In this document: one piece after another, positions 22,788 through 34,323 of the stretch
Layout of the letters: every line of letters begins with the position of its first letter
Numbering within the stretch: the stretch's first letter is position 1
Assembly (NCBI GenBank): GCA_973895155.1
Contig: OZ316894.1
Span: forward strand, 26,970,001 to 27,034,000
From: Marsupella aquatica
Taxonomy: Eukaryota > Marchantiophyta
Reading direction: 5' to 3'
DNA: 64,000 bases
Position numbers and translations under genes: made by a program
The notes under the pieces: generated by a model
The model's database searches: none
What the model saw: the letters and a program-made list of their open reading frames with translations, nothing else
What the model was told of the DNA's origin: nothing

Positions 22788-24025
22788 CTATTGCAAATCA
22801 TCAACCTCATCATATTCCATTTGCCCAGGTTCATCATATGTCTCTCTCAATGTTAAGGGGATGTAGTCAGTCCCTGCCCGAGTTGGAAGTACAGTCTCAT
22901 GACTAGGATGCTCGAATGCAGCATGGTCATCCAAACTGAACTCTACTTTACTTCCATCCATCCGCCTGTTCCGTGCTTGGCTATGGCATACCACCCTCCA
23001 GCCATGTGACTCCGCCACATCTGCAAAGAAAGCCTGTTCAACTTGGCTAGGGAAAACAAAAGGCTCAGACCATTCTGGTACTCTGGACCTAAAATTGGCC
23101 AACAAGAACCCATCATGATCACGCTTCATGGTGGCCCTTGGTCTCTGCCACTCTGATTTCACCCATGATCCCTTCATCAATATCACTGGGACACTTGTGT
23201 TACCATAATTCAACACCCAAATGTCGGTCAACTCCCCCACGTAACCCATCTTCATCCACCCCCTCTATTCTTCAGAGGTTCTCTGCTCAAACACAGAAAT
23301 CAAACCACAATCATATGATACACAATGGTCACCCTGCTCATCCCTCACTCGATAATGATTTCCATAAGCTCTCATCCATTTGTAGGTCAGAATAGACAAT
23401 CGTGGTGGCACAGATAGAAGATACAAATCCTTCTCCATATCTGGGTGATGTCTACTATGCTCTCGAATTGTCACCCGAATCCACTGCTCGAACTGTGGGA
23501 AGGGATCCTGCTGCCCAGAGTGTGCAGCTTTTTGCATATCATATTCCCTGCATTATGAGGTACAGGCATAGTTAGGTCTAAACAACACATGACAACCTAA
23601 GATCACCCTTGGAACAGACAAGAAGCATCACAACAAAGGCAAGTCAATTCAATCACTCACCTCCACCATGGTTGCATAGGCTCTGTGTTTGCCAGCACAT
23701 ATGAATGAGCCTTGTCTCGAATCGCAACAGGCAGCTGAACAGCACGTCCCACACCTTCAACAACCTCGCCACTCACTCCATCATCTTCACCAGATTTCCA
23801 AACTCTTGTCATAGCTTCACCAGACCCAGCCATGTACTCTGTTAGGAATCCCAACGTCTCATCCTTAATGTACCCCAATGCCATGGAAGCCTCTGGCCTG
23901 TAGTATGTTCTCACATGACCTTTCAACAACTTCATGTATCGCTCCATAGGGTACATCCATCTGGTACTGACTGGCCCATACTGCCCTAGCTCTTCTACCA
24001 CATGGATTAGGAGATGAGTCATAAC
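22788..24025 (-). pseudogene. CACTA-B Tnp2 transposase, C-terminal exons only
   Basis: The frame begins at the retroelement junction (24025) with VMTHLLIHVVEEL and MYPMERYMKLLKGHVR. It continues in 23537-23265 (C-terminal helical part) and, after an in-frame TAG at about 23256, in 23255-22788 (GYVGELTDIWVLNYG, FVFPSQVEQAFF: a DUF4216-like end). These correspond to the last third of a Transposase_21 protein. The catalytic blocks are missing on the other side of the retroelement (38972 onward). The TAG lies in a position where a CAG would keep the frame. Confidence 0.8.
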
Positions 24026-27000
24026 TGTGATGCCTAGACAGGAATCACTCGGCCGGTTAAGTGGGTAAAGCAGGAAGGCACCCTAGGAACACCTTAGTAT
24101 AGTGACAAAACAAGGAAAATATAAACAATTAGGGGCAACCATGGAACCCGGGCCGAGGCCGGAGGTAAGGCTAAGGGTGAAAACCCGATTAGGGTTAGGG
24201 CGCGTTAAGCGTCGGCGGCTAGGAAGGATCAACGAGAAGAAGGACCGGCAAAGGAGAGGGGTAAGGAGCGCTTGCAGGAGATAGTGGCTCATTTGCGAGC
24301 ACGAACTAGGCAGACGACTACGGGAGGCCAACTACTGTCAGCTGCTTAGGCAAGCACTCGGGGAGAGAGTAGATACCGACGATCAACCTAAGGAGGGTAT
24401 GAGCAACGTCAATCAAGCGGCACATTTCTGGGGATGCCTGTTCGAACGGGCAACTGAGTACATCAAGACTTACGAGGACGAGGAATCAGAAAGGGCAGCT
24501 CGAGAACGGCAGGAGCTCGCTCGATTGTGGGAGCTGCAGAAGACGGCTTTCTTAGGAGGCGAACTCATCAAGGACGAGTTCCAGTGGACGCCTACTTCCA
24601 ATCAACTCGACGATCTTCTGTTTTGCAAAGACAGCGTCGTCGGCATCCGAGAGGCCATCAAGAACTGCAACGACATACACTAGGAATTAAAGGGTAGCAC
24701 GGAAAGGTGGACCCAGGCAACGGTGCTAGGAGAAACCTCCACGGCAACAAAGATGAAGAGGAAGGGAGCCGTCAACGATGAAGCCACCCCGGCAAAAAGA
24801 ACGAGGTCGGCGGCACCAAAGAAGCCAGCCGAGCAACAGAGCAGGAGGCAGGGAGAAGCCGAAGAGGAGGAGGTCGATCCCATCAAGGCCATTCCAACCA
24901 GGGATGACACCTGGAAGGGCTGGGCGGCAACCCTACCGGTGGAGGTGCAACTACATTTTGCACGGGAGGAGGATGCATGCTTTACGGCCATGCAGACCAA
25001 GAATACCAAGGCTTCATGGCCGGATCCGGCTTGGAGGCCTTTGTAAGATTACCATGGCTGAAGCCGGAGGTACCGGAGTCAGACCTATTAGAATTCGTGG
25101 GGTCATGGGAACCCGAGACCAATTGCACGAGGATATATGGGAAGGATTTCTATCTTACTCCCAAGGTAATTGCCGAAGTGTTTGGCCTGCCGATAGGCAA
25201 TAAGACCAAAGTTGATACCAGGAAGACCTTGCCTGACAAGGAGTTCCGGTCGTTCCCCGGGCCATCAACGAAGAATGGCTTCTTCCGGAACACCTGCACC
25301 AACCCGCACATAGGAGAGATGATCGACTTCTTGCGGGTGACCATGCATTGTAACTTGCCGAGGGCAGAGATCGGCAAGGCACAGGTCTATCTGGCATCGG
25401 CAACAACAACGGCAACGGCAACAATGCAGGACACTACTACAGAGGTAGGCCTACACCGGCTCACAAGAGAAAACCCCTTTGCTGGAGACAAGGAGAGAAT
25501 CAGGCCGGAATCCAAGCCAGGTGTTCGAATGTACGTGGGAACCTCAAGCTCCGAATCTGAGGCAGAATTGCCTGAAGCTCCTACCGACGAAGAGGAGAGG
25601 GAGAAGCCGGACGTCCAAGAGGTAGAGGAGGCAGTGGAGGACTGCAGCCATGATAATTCCGGCTATGGGTCGGACCATCACGTTCCAGGAGTAAGGACCT
25701 GTGGCCGGTTTGTCCCCACACTTCCAAGGGTAGTGCGAGGGGACCCCAACCAGCAGAGTAGCCCTGAGTCTCCCCCACCAGATGTTGCTCCCCCGAGCTT
25801 CGACGGCATAAAACAGACGGTGCAGGAATTTCAGGAGCGAATCAAGCAGGAGGAGGAGGCCGCCCTGGCTGAGGAAAAGGATTTACCAGGAGGAGATTGG
25901 CCGGAGGACATCAGGCGGCTAGCCGAAAAAGGAAGCAAACCTCTAGCCACGATTGAAGAGATCCGCAGGACGGCTTGGGAGCAGAGGCCACGATGGGCGA
26001 TGCCGATCACTTCTACTTACTCCACCTACGCTAAGAATAGAGCCATGGAGTATGGTGAGATGTGTGGGGAACTTGCGCTCGGCATCTTTGGAGAGGAGTT
26101 GGAGGTAGGACCCTTTTTCCATAGGGAGCAGTTGGAGAAGCACCAATTAGAAGAAGCGGTGGCTTTAGAGAGAAGCAAGAAGGACGAGGTCATTCGGCGG
26201 CTTAGGAGGATGGAAGCCGAGATTGAAGATCTAAGGGCGGCCAAGAAAGCCCAAGATGAACTGCGGATTAAACGACATGAGCTGAACATCATGCAGGGGC
26301 AGTTGGACACCGCGCAGGCTGATAATCAGAATATCAAGGATAAACTGACTCAGACGCAGGAAGAGTTGGCCGACACGATCAAAGAGAGGGAGAAGTGGAA
26401 GCAAGAGCTGAAGAATACAGAGGAGGCCCACATAACAGCCAACAGCCGGGCCATGGCGGAGACCCAAAGAAAGGAATGGGCGTTGAAAGGGGAGCTCGAG
26501 AAAATCCGCGGAGCCCTTGAGCAGAAGGAGGCCGAGTTAGGGAAATCCTATCAAGGGATTATGGCGCTGCAGCAGGAGCTTGCGTCCCTGACGGCCAGCT
26601 TCAAGGCCGACCTAAGGGAGAAGGACGAGATGCTCGAACAGACTTACGCCAAGATGAACCAGATGGAGTCTGTCATCATTGCAGAGCTCGACAAGGAGCT
26701 AAGAGCAACCCGGGAGGAGAGGGCTACCTTGAAGAAGGAATTGGAGGAAGCCCACAGGGAGCAGGAGGAGGCCAAAAACGAGCTGGAGGGGGCACGTAAG
26801 GACCTGGATGAAACCCAAGAGGAGTTGGAGGAAATCACGAGGAAGATGGAGAACCTACAGCGGCGGGCCGACAACCAAACAGAGCGGCTGAAGAAACAAG
26901 CCGCAGTATTTAAATGCTTAGCTGCAGCAGGTCCATCTCCCGTTGGGACAAACCAGTTACCAGGGGTGGTAATTGCCGAAGGACAAGCCGCGCCACCTGC

Positions 27001-28336
27001 ACCAGTGCCGGAAGTAAGTGGGAAGGGGAAGGGACCAGCTGCCGAGCCACCAACGAAGAAGAAGCGGAAACCTTCAGGGTCAAGGAGTAATACGACTTCA
27101 CAGGCCGTGGTGATCAAGGAGGTAGACCCAGCACCGACCCCAGACAGGGTCACGGCTAAGGATCCAACTACCCTAGGGGAAGGGGAGGCCGAAGCCGAGG
27201 GAGTGGCCGAAGCCGAAGCCGTGGGAGTGGCTGAGGCCGAAGCCGTGGGTATTGCCGAGGCCGGTGTTGAGGCTGAAGTCGAAGGTGGACCCAGTCAGGC
27301 CGAGGGAGAGTTGACTCGGTCAAGGGCAGGTAATCTGTCAGTAGGCGGGCCAACGGCAGTGGCTGAGGAGGAAGTGTTGGGGGCGTCCATTGAGGATCCA
27401 CCACCGGTGTCGTGACGGTGCAATGGCGCCGTTCCTTTTAGGGAGGGCGGACGTGGAGGGAGGAGGCGTGAGTGGGCAGGGCGGGCGCGGATCTCCACGT
27501 TTAGGATTAGGATTAGAACCAGGAGCGGCCCTGACACTTAGCTTAGTGGGATTGCGGTTCCACTGGTAGGAGCAACACTTGTGCTCCTGCCTTACTGTAC
27601 ATAGGTAGATTCGGGCAAGTAGATTACTGTCAGGTAGATTAGGCTTACGATGCAAAGAATGGCGGATCCACTACCAGGATAAGTACCTGGGCAGCGGGGA
27701 GCTCAGGGCCTCTTCTTTAGCAAGTTTTTAGTTTGCACCAGCCGGGCTGGGATCAAGTAGTACGAGAAGCTCTCGGTTAGTCATACAGTGACCCTTGTGT
27801 ATATTCATGTTTCCTCATGCCTAAGAGCTGAATAGAGTTGGCCTCACGGCTTAGTTCGCAGAACTTGTGTATGAGATGTACTGTTTGTATGGCAAGTGCA
27901 TGGTATGACTCAGTCAGAATGAGTCATTTTGCTATTTGTGTGTCGCATTAACTTGTGTGAAGAGTGCCCACATCAACAGAAGGAAGGAAAGTAAGCAGGG
28001 GAGTGAGAGTTGGATGTGTCGAGCTGAGAGAGGTCTTAGCGGCTTAACCAAGCCTATTGGGGATCATTCCGACGACGGAATCCAAACATACCTAACAAGA
28101 CGGAGGGGAAGACAGGGGAAGACAGGGGAAGGCCTATATTAGGCCGGCTACGTATCTCATGACCCGATGAAGGATCTGTCCAGTATATGTGTGTAAAATG
28201 TTAATAGTAGTAGTAGAAGGTTAGCAGCGTCCCATGCCGCTAAGCCGCGGAAACGGCCTCGCCAAGCACGAAACCTGCGGGAATCGGCTTGAGCTGGGGG
28301 GTTTCTTGGGTTTAGGGAGCCATGGGACGCACCACA
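24026..28336 (+). repeat. Left LTR, 4311 bp
   Basis: It starts TGTGATGCCTAGACAGG and ends GGGACGCACCACA. It is shorter than the right LTR because about 348 bp are missing at 25393 (between the CTGGC and ATCGGC that flank the gap); the deletion keeps the frame. The last 0.9 kb (27418-28336) is non-coding and has short hairpins such as GCTCCTGCC and GGTAGGAGC. It should hold the promoter and polyadenylation signals, which I could not place exactly. Confidence 0.93.
24140..27415 (+). pseudogene. LTR-encoded coiled-coil protein, left-LTR copy
   Basis: This is the counterpart of the solo-LTR frame. Its pieces are an ATG at 24140 with an R/K-rich start, 24399-24683 (helical), 24723-25046 (K/A-rich, ending in a frame change) and then one open frame of 812 codons to TGA at 27413. 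That frame carries VIAEVFGLPIG, a long charged coil and an E-A-V-G-rich tail. The frame change at about 25000 (one base fewer in AAGAATACC than in the solo LTR) is shared with the right LTR, so it predates this insertion. A TGG-to-TAG change near 24682 is also shared. The function is unknown. Confidence 0.75.
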
Positions 28337-28340
28337 TTTT

Positions 28341-28358
28341 TGGCGCTAGATGGAGGGG
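28341..28358 (+). other. Candidate primer-binding site
   Basis: TGGCGCTAGATGGAGGGG lies four bases after the left LTR. The TGG start, complementary to a tRNA CCA end, and the position are as expected. Many plant Ty3/gypsy elements have a TGGCGC-type site. The tRNA was not identified. Confidence 0.6.
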
Positions 28359-28405
28359 GCATTTCTTAAGCCGTGAGATATGAAGTTAGAACGGAAGCGT
28401 AGGTA

Positions 28406-29809
28406 ATGACTGACCTTACGCCGAGGGAAGAAAGAGTGATTCAACGGGAGAGAGCTCGACTGCAGCAGCTCGCCGGGTGGCATGATACACAGCGACTGAG
28501 AGGGGCAGAAAGAGCTGGTAGCTCCGAAACTGGAAGTGGCGTCGAAGAAGACATACCAGAAGAAGAGTCGGTAAGGAGAAGTGAGTCTACAACCGACATG
28601 GGGGAACCAGAGGCACGGCCAGACGAGAGGTCAGGGACCAGATTGAGCCAGCGGTCGCGCATACATTACAAGGCATTTCATGGGAGAGGAGATGAGGATC
28701 CGGACGAATGGTTGGATGATTTCGAGGGAACCGCTGCAGCAAATGGAGAATCGGCCATCAAGATGCAGATTCTTCCCGGCCTGTTCAAGGGTGAGGCTAG
28801 GCCTTGGTACAGAGCATTAGATGTGGAAGATCAAGCCATCTGGGATATCTTCAAAACACTCTTTGTTAAGGAGTTTCGACCCATTGGAACTTCAGAACTA
28901 GCAGTGCTGAAGTTGGGACAACTTCGGTTCAAGGAGAACAAATCCTTCAGAAAGTTCTTGCAACGCTTTCAGAAACTGGTAAGACGTACAAAGACCAATG
29001 CATCTGAAGGTATGCAACTTCAATGGTTGGTGAATGCTTTGCCACAGAAGATGAGTTTTGCAATTAGGAAGGAGAACCCGGAGACTTTAGCCGAAGCAAT
29101 TAAGGATATTCAATTATACATTAATGCAGATATCACAAGCCGGAAGAAACAGCTTAAGTCTGAGAGTTCCTCATCAGAGGAGGGATCACCCCATAAGAAA
29201 AAAGATAAGAAGAAGAAACATTCCAAGAAGTCTAGAAGTGATAAGTCAAGCTCGGATAGTGGGAGTAGCAAGAGTGAGTCATCTTCTAGTTCTGAAGAAG
29301 AAAAAACTAGGAAAAGGAAGGGCAGAAGGAGAGGGAAGACGAAAGTCAAGATGGAGGCTAAGCCACCAGATAACATCGTAGCCCTTACCGAGCAACTTAA
29401 GGCTATCATTGCAGAGGTAAAACCAAAGAAGAAGGTAGTACAGGAGGATAGCTCTGTATGGTGTGCCTTATGTTATAAAACCGGACACCATAAAGATGCT
29501 TGTCCTAAGCTTAATACTAATCATGTTCGGCATGTGGCCGAGATCAGACCATGTCAGGGAGAAGTAGAGTACTTTTTAGGAGATGCCGCTGATAGTGTTT
29601 TCGGCATCAGTGAGATTGGAGCACGAGACCTATCCAACAGACCTGCATCTCTGTGGTCAGGGTTAAGGAACAATCCAGGAGAGATGTATCCTCGGATTAT
29701 TCAGAACCCGTCAGTACCTCCTAGGCCGAATGTGCAAAGATTTGCGGCGTGCTATAATTGTGGTCAACCTGGCCATTTTGCTAGAGAATGCCCGAATGCA
29801 CGCAAATAG
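28406..29809 (+). CDS. Gag polyprotein (capsid and nucleocapsid)
   Basis: A 467-residue frame starts at ATG 28406. A charged N-terminus is followed by a retrotransposon Gag domain (from HGRGDEDPDEWLDDFEG through WYRAL, to about residue 240), then a K/S-rich stretch typical of a nucleic-acid-binding linker. Two zinc knuckles follow: C-x2-C-x4-H-x4-C (CALCYKTGHHKDAC) and CYNCGQPGHFAREC. It stops at TAG 29807-29809. The frame continues beyond the stop with a third knuckle (CMGCRQEGHMLGQC), so the TAG may be a nonsense change within one longer frame, or the place where gag ends. Gag forms the particle in the cytoplasm. Confidence 0.92.
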   Translation: MTDLTPREERVIQRERARLQQLAGWHDTQRLRGAERAGSSETGSGVEEDIPEEESVRRSESTTDMGEPEARPDERSGTRLSQRSRIHYKAFHGRGDEDPDEWLDDFEGTAAANGESAIKMQILPGLFKGEARPWYRALDVEDQAIWDIFKTLFVKEFRPIGTSELAVLKLGQLRFKENKSFRKFLQRFQKLVRRTKTNASEGMQLQWLVNALPQKMSFAIRKENPETLAEAIKDIQLYINADITSRKKQLKSESSSSEEGSPHKKKDKKKKHSKKSRSDKSSSDSGSSKSESSSSSEEEKTRKRKGRRRGKTKVKMEAKPPDNIVALTEQLKAIIAEVKPKKKVVQEDSSVWCALCYKTGHHKDACPKLNTNHVRHVAEIRPCQGEVEYFLGDAADSVFGISEIGARDLSNRPASLWSGLRNNPGEMYPRIIQNPSVPPRPNVQRFAACYNCGQPGHFARECPNARK

Positions 29810-31018
29810 GGTGATGGACAACCAGCTCAGCTATGTATGGGATGCCGACAGGAAGGTCATATGCTAGGGCAATGTCCTACTTGGTTGGCAGGCCTGGCCG
29901 CAAATCATAAGCTTTTGCCGATCAAGATCTTACCGCCAGGTACTACCCCCGGAGGAGTTCAAATCAACCACATCGAACTAGGATGGCAAGAGGATGCCGA
30001 GGCAGAGTTCGTACCATCTGATGATGAGGCCGAAGCCCTATCAACCTTCTCAGAGGAGGATTTAGATCATGATTGCTATCGGGTCTCTACTCGATCTACC
30101 AGAAGGAAGGAAAGGTGGGATGGGCTGGCCAAAAATAAAGGGAAGGTTACGGAGGAAAGGATCGACTCTTCGTCAACATCAACAGAAGGAGAAGGGAGGG
30201 CTCCGGCAATACAGGTAAGCCATGAGCCCACCAGTGAAACCAATCCTTCACAAGATAGCGACTTCAATCGAGATCATCCTAAGTTGTTCTACCCCTCTGT
30301 TACGGCTAGTGTTAAGGAACAACTAAGAGAATTAGAAACCCTGGAGAATACCGAAGCCATTGCCAAAGATGTAAAACGAGCAAAAGCATTGTTTGCTTCG
30401 GAAGACCCAACAGCTGTGGAGACTAGCGTGGCAAAACTGGCCGAATCCAAGGAAACACCACCAGAGGAGAAGCCGATTGTTCCCTATGACCTGGCTAAAG
30501 ATGTACTAGAATCTAGAGTCTCGGCAACAGTAGGTCAACTATTGAAAAATAGCCCGTACTTCCGGAAGCAATTAAGGAAGGCTATTCTCGGCAAGCCGAG
30601 ATTACCCAAGGTAGCAACCAGATCCGACGTACTAATGATAGAAGAAGATCAAGGAGCCCCAGCATTACCATTAATGATTCAAGGAGAATTATTACTACAG
30701 GTACCCATCGATGGAGGATCAGGGGTATGTATTATGATTGATTCAACAGCAAAAGGGTGGGGTCTAACACCGGAGATGACTGGAAGAGTGTTGAACATGG
30801 CCAATGGATATCAGGTCATTCCTACGGGAGTGTTAACCGGCATCAAGACAGAGATAGGAGGTATCTTCTTTAGCATTAACTATGTAGTAATGAAGCCGGT
30901 AAACCCTACGTCATTCCGACTATTGATTGGTAGGCCATGGCTGTACCTAGCCGAGGTAATAGAAGATTGGGGTAAAAAGCAGTTCACTTTCGGGACCCCC
31001 TCTATCACAGTATCCTAG
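29810..31018 (+). CDS. Third zinc knuckle, linker and aspartic protease
   Basis: In the same frame as gag after its TAG: zinc knuckle CMGCRQEGHMLGQC, a long acidic linker, then a retropepsin-like fold with the active-site region PIDGGSGVCIMI at about 30710 and the closing LIGRPWLYLAEVI at about 30930. The family motif is D-(T/G)-G-(S/A); here it is DGGSG. It ends in TAG at 31016-31018. An acidic spacer continues in frame to about 31350, while the reverse transcriptase lies in another frame. Confidence 0.85.
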   Translation, partial: GDGQPAQLCMGCRQEGHMLGQCPTWLAGLAANHKLLPIKILPPGTTPGGVQINHIELGWQEDAEAEFVPSDDEAEALSTFSEEDLDHDCYRVSTRSTRRKERWDGLAKNKGKVTEERIDSSSTSTEGEGRAPAIQVSHEPTSETNPSQDSDFNRDHPKLFYPSVTASVKEQLRELETLENTEAIAKDVKRAKALFASEDPTAVETSVAKLAESKETPPEEKPIVPYDLAKDVLESRVSATVGQLLKNSPYFRKQLRKAILGKPRLPKVATRSDVLMIEEDQGAPALPLMIQGELLLQVPIDGGSGVCIMIDSTAKGWGLTPEMTGRVLNMANGYQVIPTGVLTGIKTEIGGIFFSINYVVMKPVNPTSFRLLIGRPWLYLAEVIEDWGKKQFTFGTPSITVS

Positions 31019-31302
31019 GACACTAAGGATGACCGTAGGAAAAGCATAAGGGAAGTAGATGGGTACGACAGTGGACTGGAGTCAGCCGATGAAGTACGTT
31101 GGTTAGAATGCCTCACTAACCTAACCGAAGAAGGTGTCTTTGGACCAGAGGTACCCCCCAGCGGATTATGGCAAGAACCAATGGAAGGTGACTTGGAAGA
31201 AGAAGACGAAGAGGTCGAGGACTGCTTTACAATAGAATCCACCTTTTTAGCTGCAATTCCGGAGGAAGTAAAGGATGTAGACCAATTGGATGAAACGGCT
31301 AA

Positions 31303-33339
31303 GTGGGGAGCAGTAGCAGGGACAATGAATTTTCTGCAGGCGTTGTGGTAGAGCCGGCAGGGTTCACAACGCCATCGATCATCGGCAAGGAACTAAATAC
31401 CAAGGGATCGGCATACAAGCCGATTACAAGGGCAGAACAAATTGAGGCCCTATTAGAAGCCGAGAGAGCACAGCGGCCTAACTCTCAGGAGCAAGAGGTG
31501 GATGAGATGGACAGACACGATCTAGAGCCAAGGCAGGAAGGGGAGCCGACCACTAATTCAAAACCGAATAGACCGGTAAGGGGACAATCTATGGACACCA
31601 AGGAAGGGACCGACTCGGCTAGTCCAGCCGAAATCCCAGTTTATGGAGGTATGAGATTAGAGAGACTGGAAGCCGAACTGGACCCGAATTTGAAGAAGCA
31701 GATTAATATGATCCAAGCACGGCAATATCGGAAGCTCGACTTAGGAGAGGGAAGAGAACTGAACTTAGGGAGAAACCTAGCACCTGAGCTCGAGAAAGAG
31801 ATTAGTGACTTATTGATTGAATTTCAGGATGTGTTTGCATGGAGTCACCAAGATCTAAAGGGAGTAGATCCAACACTAGGGGAACATCGAATTGATCTCA
31901 TGTTAGGAGCCAAATCATTCCGACAACCAATTCGAAGGATGAACCCGAAGTATTCCCTGCTGGTCAAAACAGAAATCGACAAACTAGTGGAAGCTGGATT
32001 CATCACTCCAGTCCTGCATTCAGACTGGGTGTCTCCAATTGTGATAGTTCCCAAGAAAGCTGGACCCGATGGTAAAACCAAGATCCGGGTTTGTCAGGAT
32101 TACAGGAAGCTGAATGAAGCAACATTAAAAGACCATTTTCCTTTACCGTTTACTGATATGGTACTAGACATGGTAGCCAGTCATGAACTATATTCATTCA
32201 TGGATGGATACTCTGGTTATAACCAAATCAGGATTCGGCAGGAAGACCAAATCAAGACGGCCTTCATCACGGAATGGGGGATCTATGTCTTCAATCGTAT
32301 GCCGTTTGGACTCTGCAACGCACCAGCTATGTTCCAACGATTAATGGTGAACATTTTTCATGATTACTTGAGAAAGTTCATGGAAATCTTCATTGATGAC
32401 TTTGCAGTATTCGGGAAGGCATCGAAACATGCTAAATACCTCAGGAAAACCTTCATAAGATGTAGAGAGGTGGGTCTCAAGTTACACCCAGATAAATGTT
32501 TTTTTGCAGTAACCGAGGGGGTGCTACTAGGTCACAAGGTATCAAGGAAGGGCATTGAGATTGACAAAGATAAGCTAGCAGTATGGCTAGATATCATGCA
32601 ACCTAAGAACATAAAGGATGTAAGATCCTTCTTGGGATGCATTGGTTACTGTCGCCGGTTCATCAAGGATTTTGCCAAGCTAGCTTTACCATTAACCAAT
32701 ATGCTCAAGGCAGGAGCAGACTTCGAACCCACACCCGAACGAGTCACAGCGGTGGTAGAATTGAAGCAGATGTTAGTAGAGGCCCCAGTCATGATAGCAC
32801 CGGACTGGAACAAAGATTTTCATGTTTTTGTAGATGTCTCGGGCTTCTGTATTGGCTCAGTACTAAGTCAGTTGGATGAGAAAGGAAGGGACCATCCCAT
32901 ATACTTCGCAAGCCGTCAGCTTGCCGATGCCGAACGGAACTACTCTACCACGGAAAGAGAAGCATTAGGAGTCATTTATTCTTGTAAAAAGTTTAGGCAT
33001 TATTTACTAGGGTACAAGGTAATCTTTCATACTGATCATGAAAGTTTGAAGTACCTAGTCAATAAGCCGGACCTTACAGGCAGAGTAGCAAGATGGATTT
33101 TGCTATTACAGGAGTTTGACTATGAGCTGAGGATCAAGCCGGGAATCAACGGCACGATTCAAAGATGTTTGGAAAAGAGAGAGGTAAAACGAGTCCTACG
33201 GGCCATGCATGGAGAGGAGGCCGGAGGACATTTTGCCCCAGTAACCACGTCTAAGAAGATATTAAATGCCGGTTACTGGTGGCCCACCTTGCACAAAGAT
33301 GTCTATCAGTTTATCAAACAATGCGATCCTTGTCAATGA
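31303..33339 (+). CDS. Reverse transcriptase, RNase H and integrase zinc domain
   Basis: This frame is +1 to the protease frame. Reverse transcriptase runs over about residues 190-420 with VCQDYRKLNEATLKDHFPLP, MDGYSGYNQIRI and the catalytic box FIDDF in place of the usual Y-x-DD. RNase H follows (VFVDVSGFCIGSVLS, TTEREALGVIY, FHTDHESLKYL). After a short linker comes an HHCC integrase zinc finger (H-x6-H ... CDPC). TGA at 33337-33339 interrupts the frame just after CDPCQ and the same frame continues in the integrase core. The RNase H to integrase linker looks short for the family. Confidence 0.92.
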   Translation: MGSSSRDNEFSAGVVVEPAGFTTPSIIGKELNTKGSAYKPITRAEQIEALLEAERAQRPNSQEQEVDEMDRHDLEPRQEGEPTTNSKPNRPVRGQSMDTKEGTDSASPAEIPVYGGMRLERLEAELDPNLKKQINMIQARQYRKLDLGEGRELNLGRNLAPELEKEISDLLIEFQDVFAWSHQDLKGVDPTLGEHRIDLMLGAKSFRQPIRRMNPKYSLLVKTEIDKLVEAGFITPVLHSDWVSPIVIVPKKAGPDGKTKIRVCQDYRKLNEATLKDHFPLPFTDMVLDMVASHELYSFMDGYSGYNQIRIRQEDQIKTAFITEWGIYVFNRMPFGLCNAPAMFQRLMVNIFHDYLRKFMEIFIDDFAVFGKASKHAKYLRKTFIRCREVGLKLHPDKCFFAVTEGVLLGHKVSRKGIEIDKDKLAVWLDIMQPKNIKDVRSFLGCIGYCRRFIKDFAKLALPLTNMLKAGADFEPTPERVTAVVELKQMLVEAPVMIAPDWNKDFHVFVDVSGFCIGSVLSQLDEKGRDHPIYFASRQLADAERNYSTTEREALGVIYSCKKFRHYLLGYKVIFHTDHESLKYLVNKPDLTGRVARWILLLQEFDYELRIKPGINGTIQRCLEKREVKRVLRAMHGEEAGGHFAPVTTSKKILNAGYWWPTLHKDVYQFIKQCDPCQ

Positions 33340-34323
33340 GCGGGAGGACCAAGGGCGTCCACCAGGCATCCACTGCACCCTATTCTACCTCTGGCACCAT
33401 TCGAGAAGTGGGGTATTGATTACATTGGACCTCTGAAACCACTGACCCACCCTCGACGGAACAAGTACATAATCCCGGCTACGGATTATGCAACTAAATG
33501 GGTAGAGGCCAGACCAACAACGAAGGATGATGCAATTACTACGGCTAGATTCATGTATGAGCAGATCTTCACCAGGTATGGAGCACCCCTAGAATTAGTT
33601 AGTGATAGAGGAACCCATTTTTTGAATGATATAATTAGTCGTTTAAATGAGCAGTATTTAGTTAAACATAGGCCTACTACTCCCTACCATCCAAAGGCAA
33701 ACGGGTTGACAGAACGAGCAAACGGAATTATAGGAAAGATATTGAACAAGACAGTAGCTCAGAACAAACTCGATTGGGATGATAAATTGTTTGCTGCTGT
33801 TTTTGCTTACAATCTTGCCTATAAATCCACTACCGGTCATACACCCTTCTTCTTAACCTTTGTACAAGAAGCCCTGGTACCCATGCAACTTGAGATACCG
33901 ACATTTCAAGTTACAATTGAGGAAAGAGCCTCAGCGGAGGAGAGCCTAAAGGAGCGAGAATATAGGTTAGAAGCTTTAGAGGAAGTGAGAATGATTTCAG
34001 CCGAGAGAGTAGAATATAGACAGAATATCATGAAGCAGCAGTATGATAAAAGGTTAAAAGTAGTTAGTATTCATACCAGTGATCTTGTGCTACTTTATGG
34101 CAGTAGGTATAGTAGGTTTCCAGGAAAGCTTTACACTCGCTGGTTAGGACCCTTTAGAGTAACCATGATGTTCCCCAATGGCTCCGTACAATTGGCCAAC
34201 ATTACGGGAGAGGTATATCCAGTTCGCATCCATTATGACCGCCTCAAGAAATACTATATGGACGAAGATGAAGTTGTTCGCGAGGACACTTCACAATTAA
34301 GTGGGGAGCTATGTGATGCCTAG
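33340..34323 (+). CDS. Integrase core and C-terminal domain
   Basis: It continues the reverse-transcriptase frame after the TGA. The core contains KWGIDYIGPL, ATDYATKWVEARP, LVSDRGTHFLND and HPKANGLTERANGIIGK, giving the D-D-E triad (D in GIDYIG, D in VSDRG, E in LTERANG). The C-terminal part has the LVLLY...GPFRV pattern of a GPY/F-like domain and stops at about 34321, inside the first bases of the right LTR. It would insert the element cDNA into the chromosome. No chromodomain is seen. Confidence 0.9.
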   Translation, partial: AGGPRASTRHPLHPILPLAPFEKWGIDYIGPLKPLTHPRRNKYIIPATDYATKWVEARPTTKDDAITTARFMYEQIFTRYGAPLELVSDRGTHFLNDIISRLNEQYLVKHRPTTPYHPKANGLTERANGIIGKILNKTVAQNKLDWDDKLFAAVFAYNLAYKSTTGHTPFFLTFVQEALVPMQLEIPTFQVTIEERASAEESLKEREYRLEALEEVRMISAERVEYRQNIMKQQYDKRLKVVSIHTSDLVLLYGSRYSRFPGKLYTRWLGPFRVTMMFPNGSVQLANITGEVYPVRIHYDRLKKYYMDEDEVVREDTSQLSGELCDA

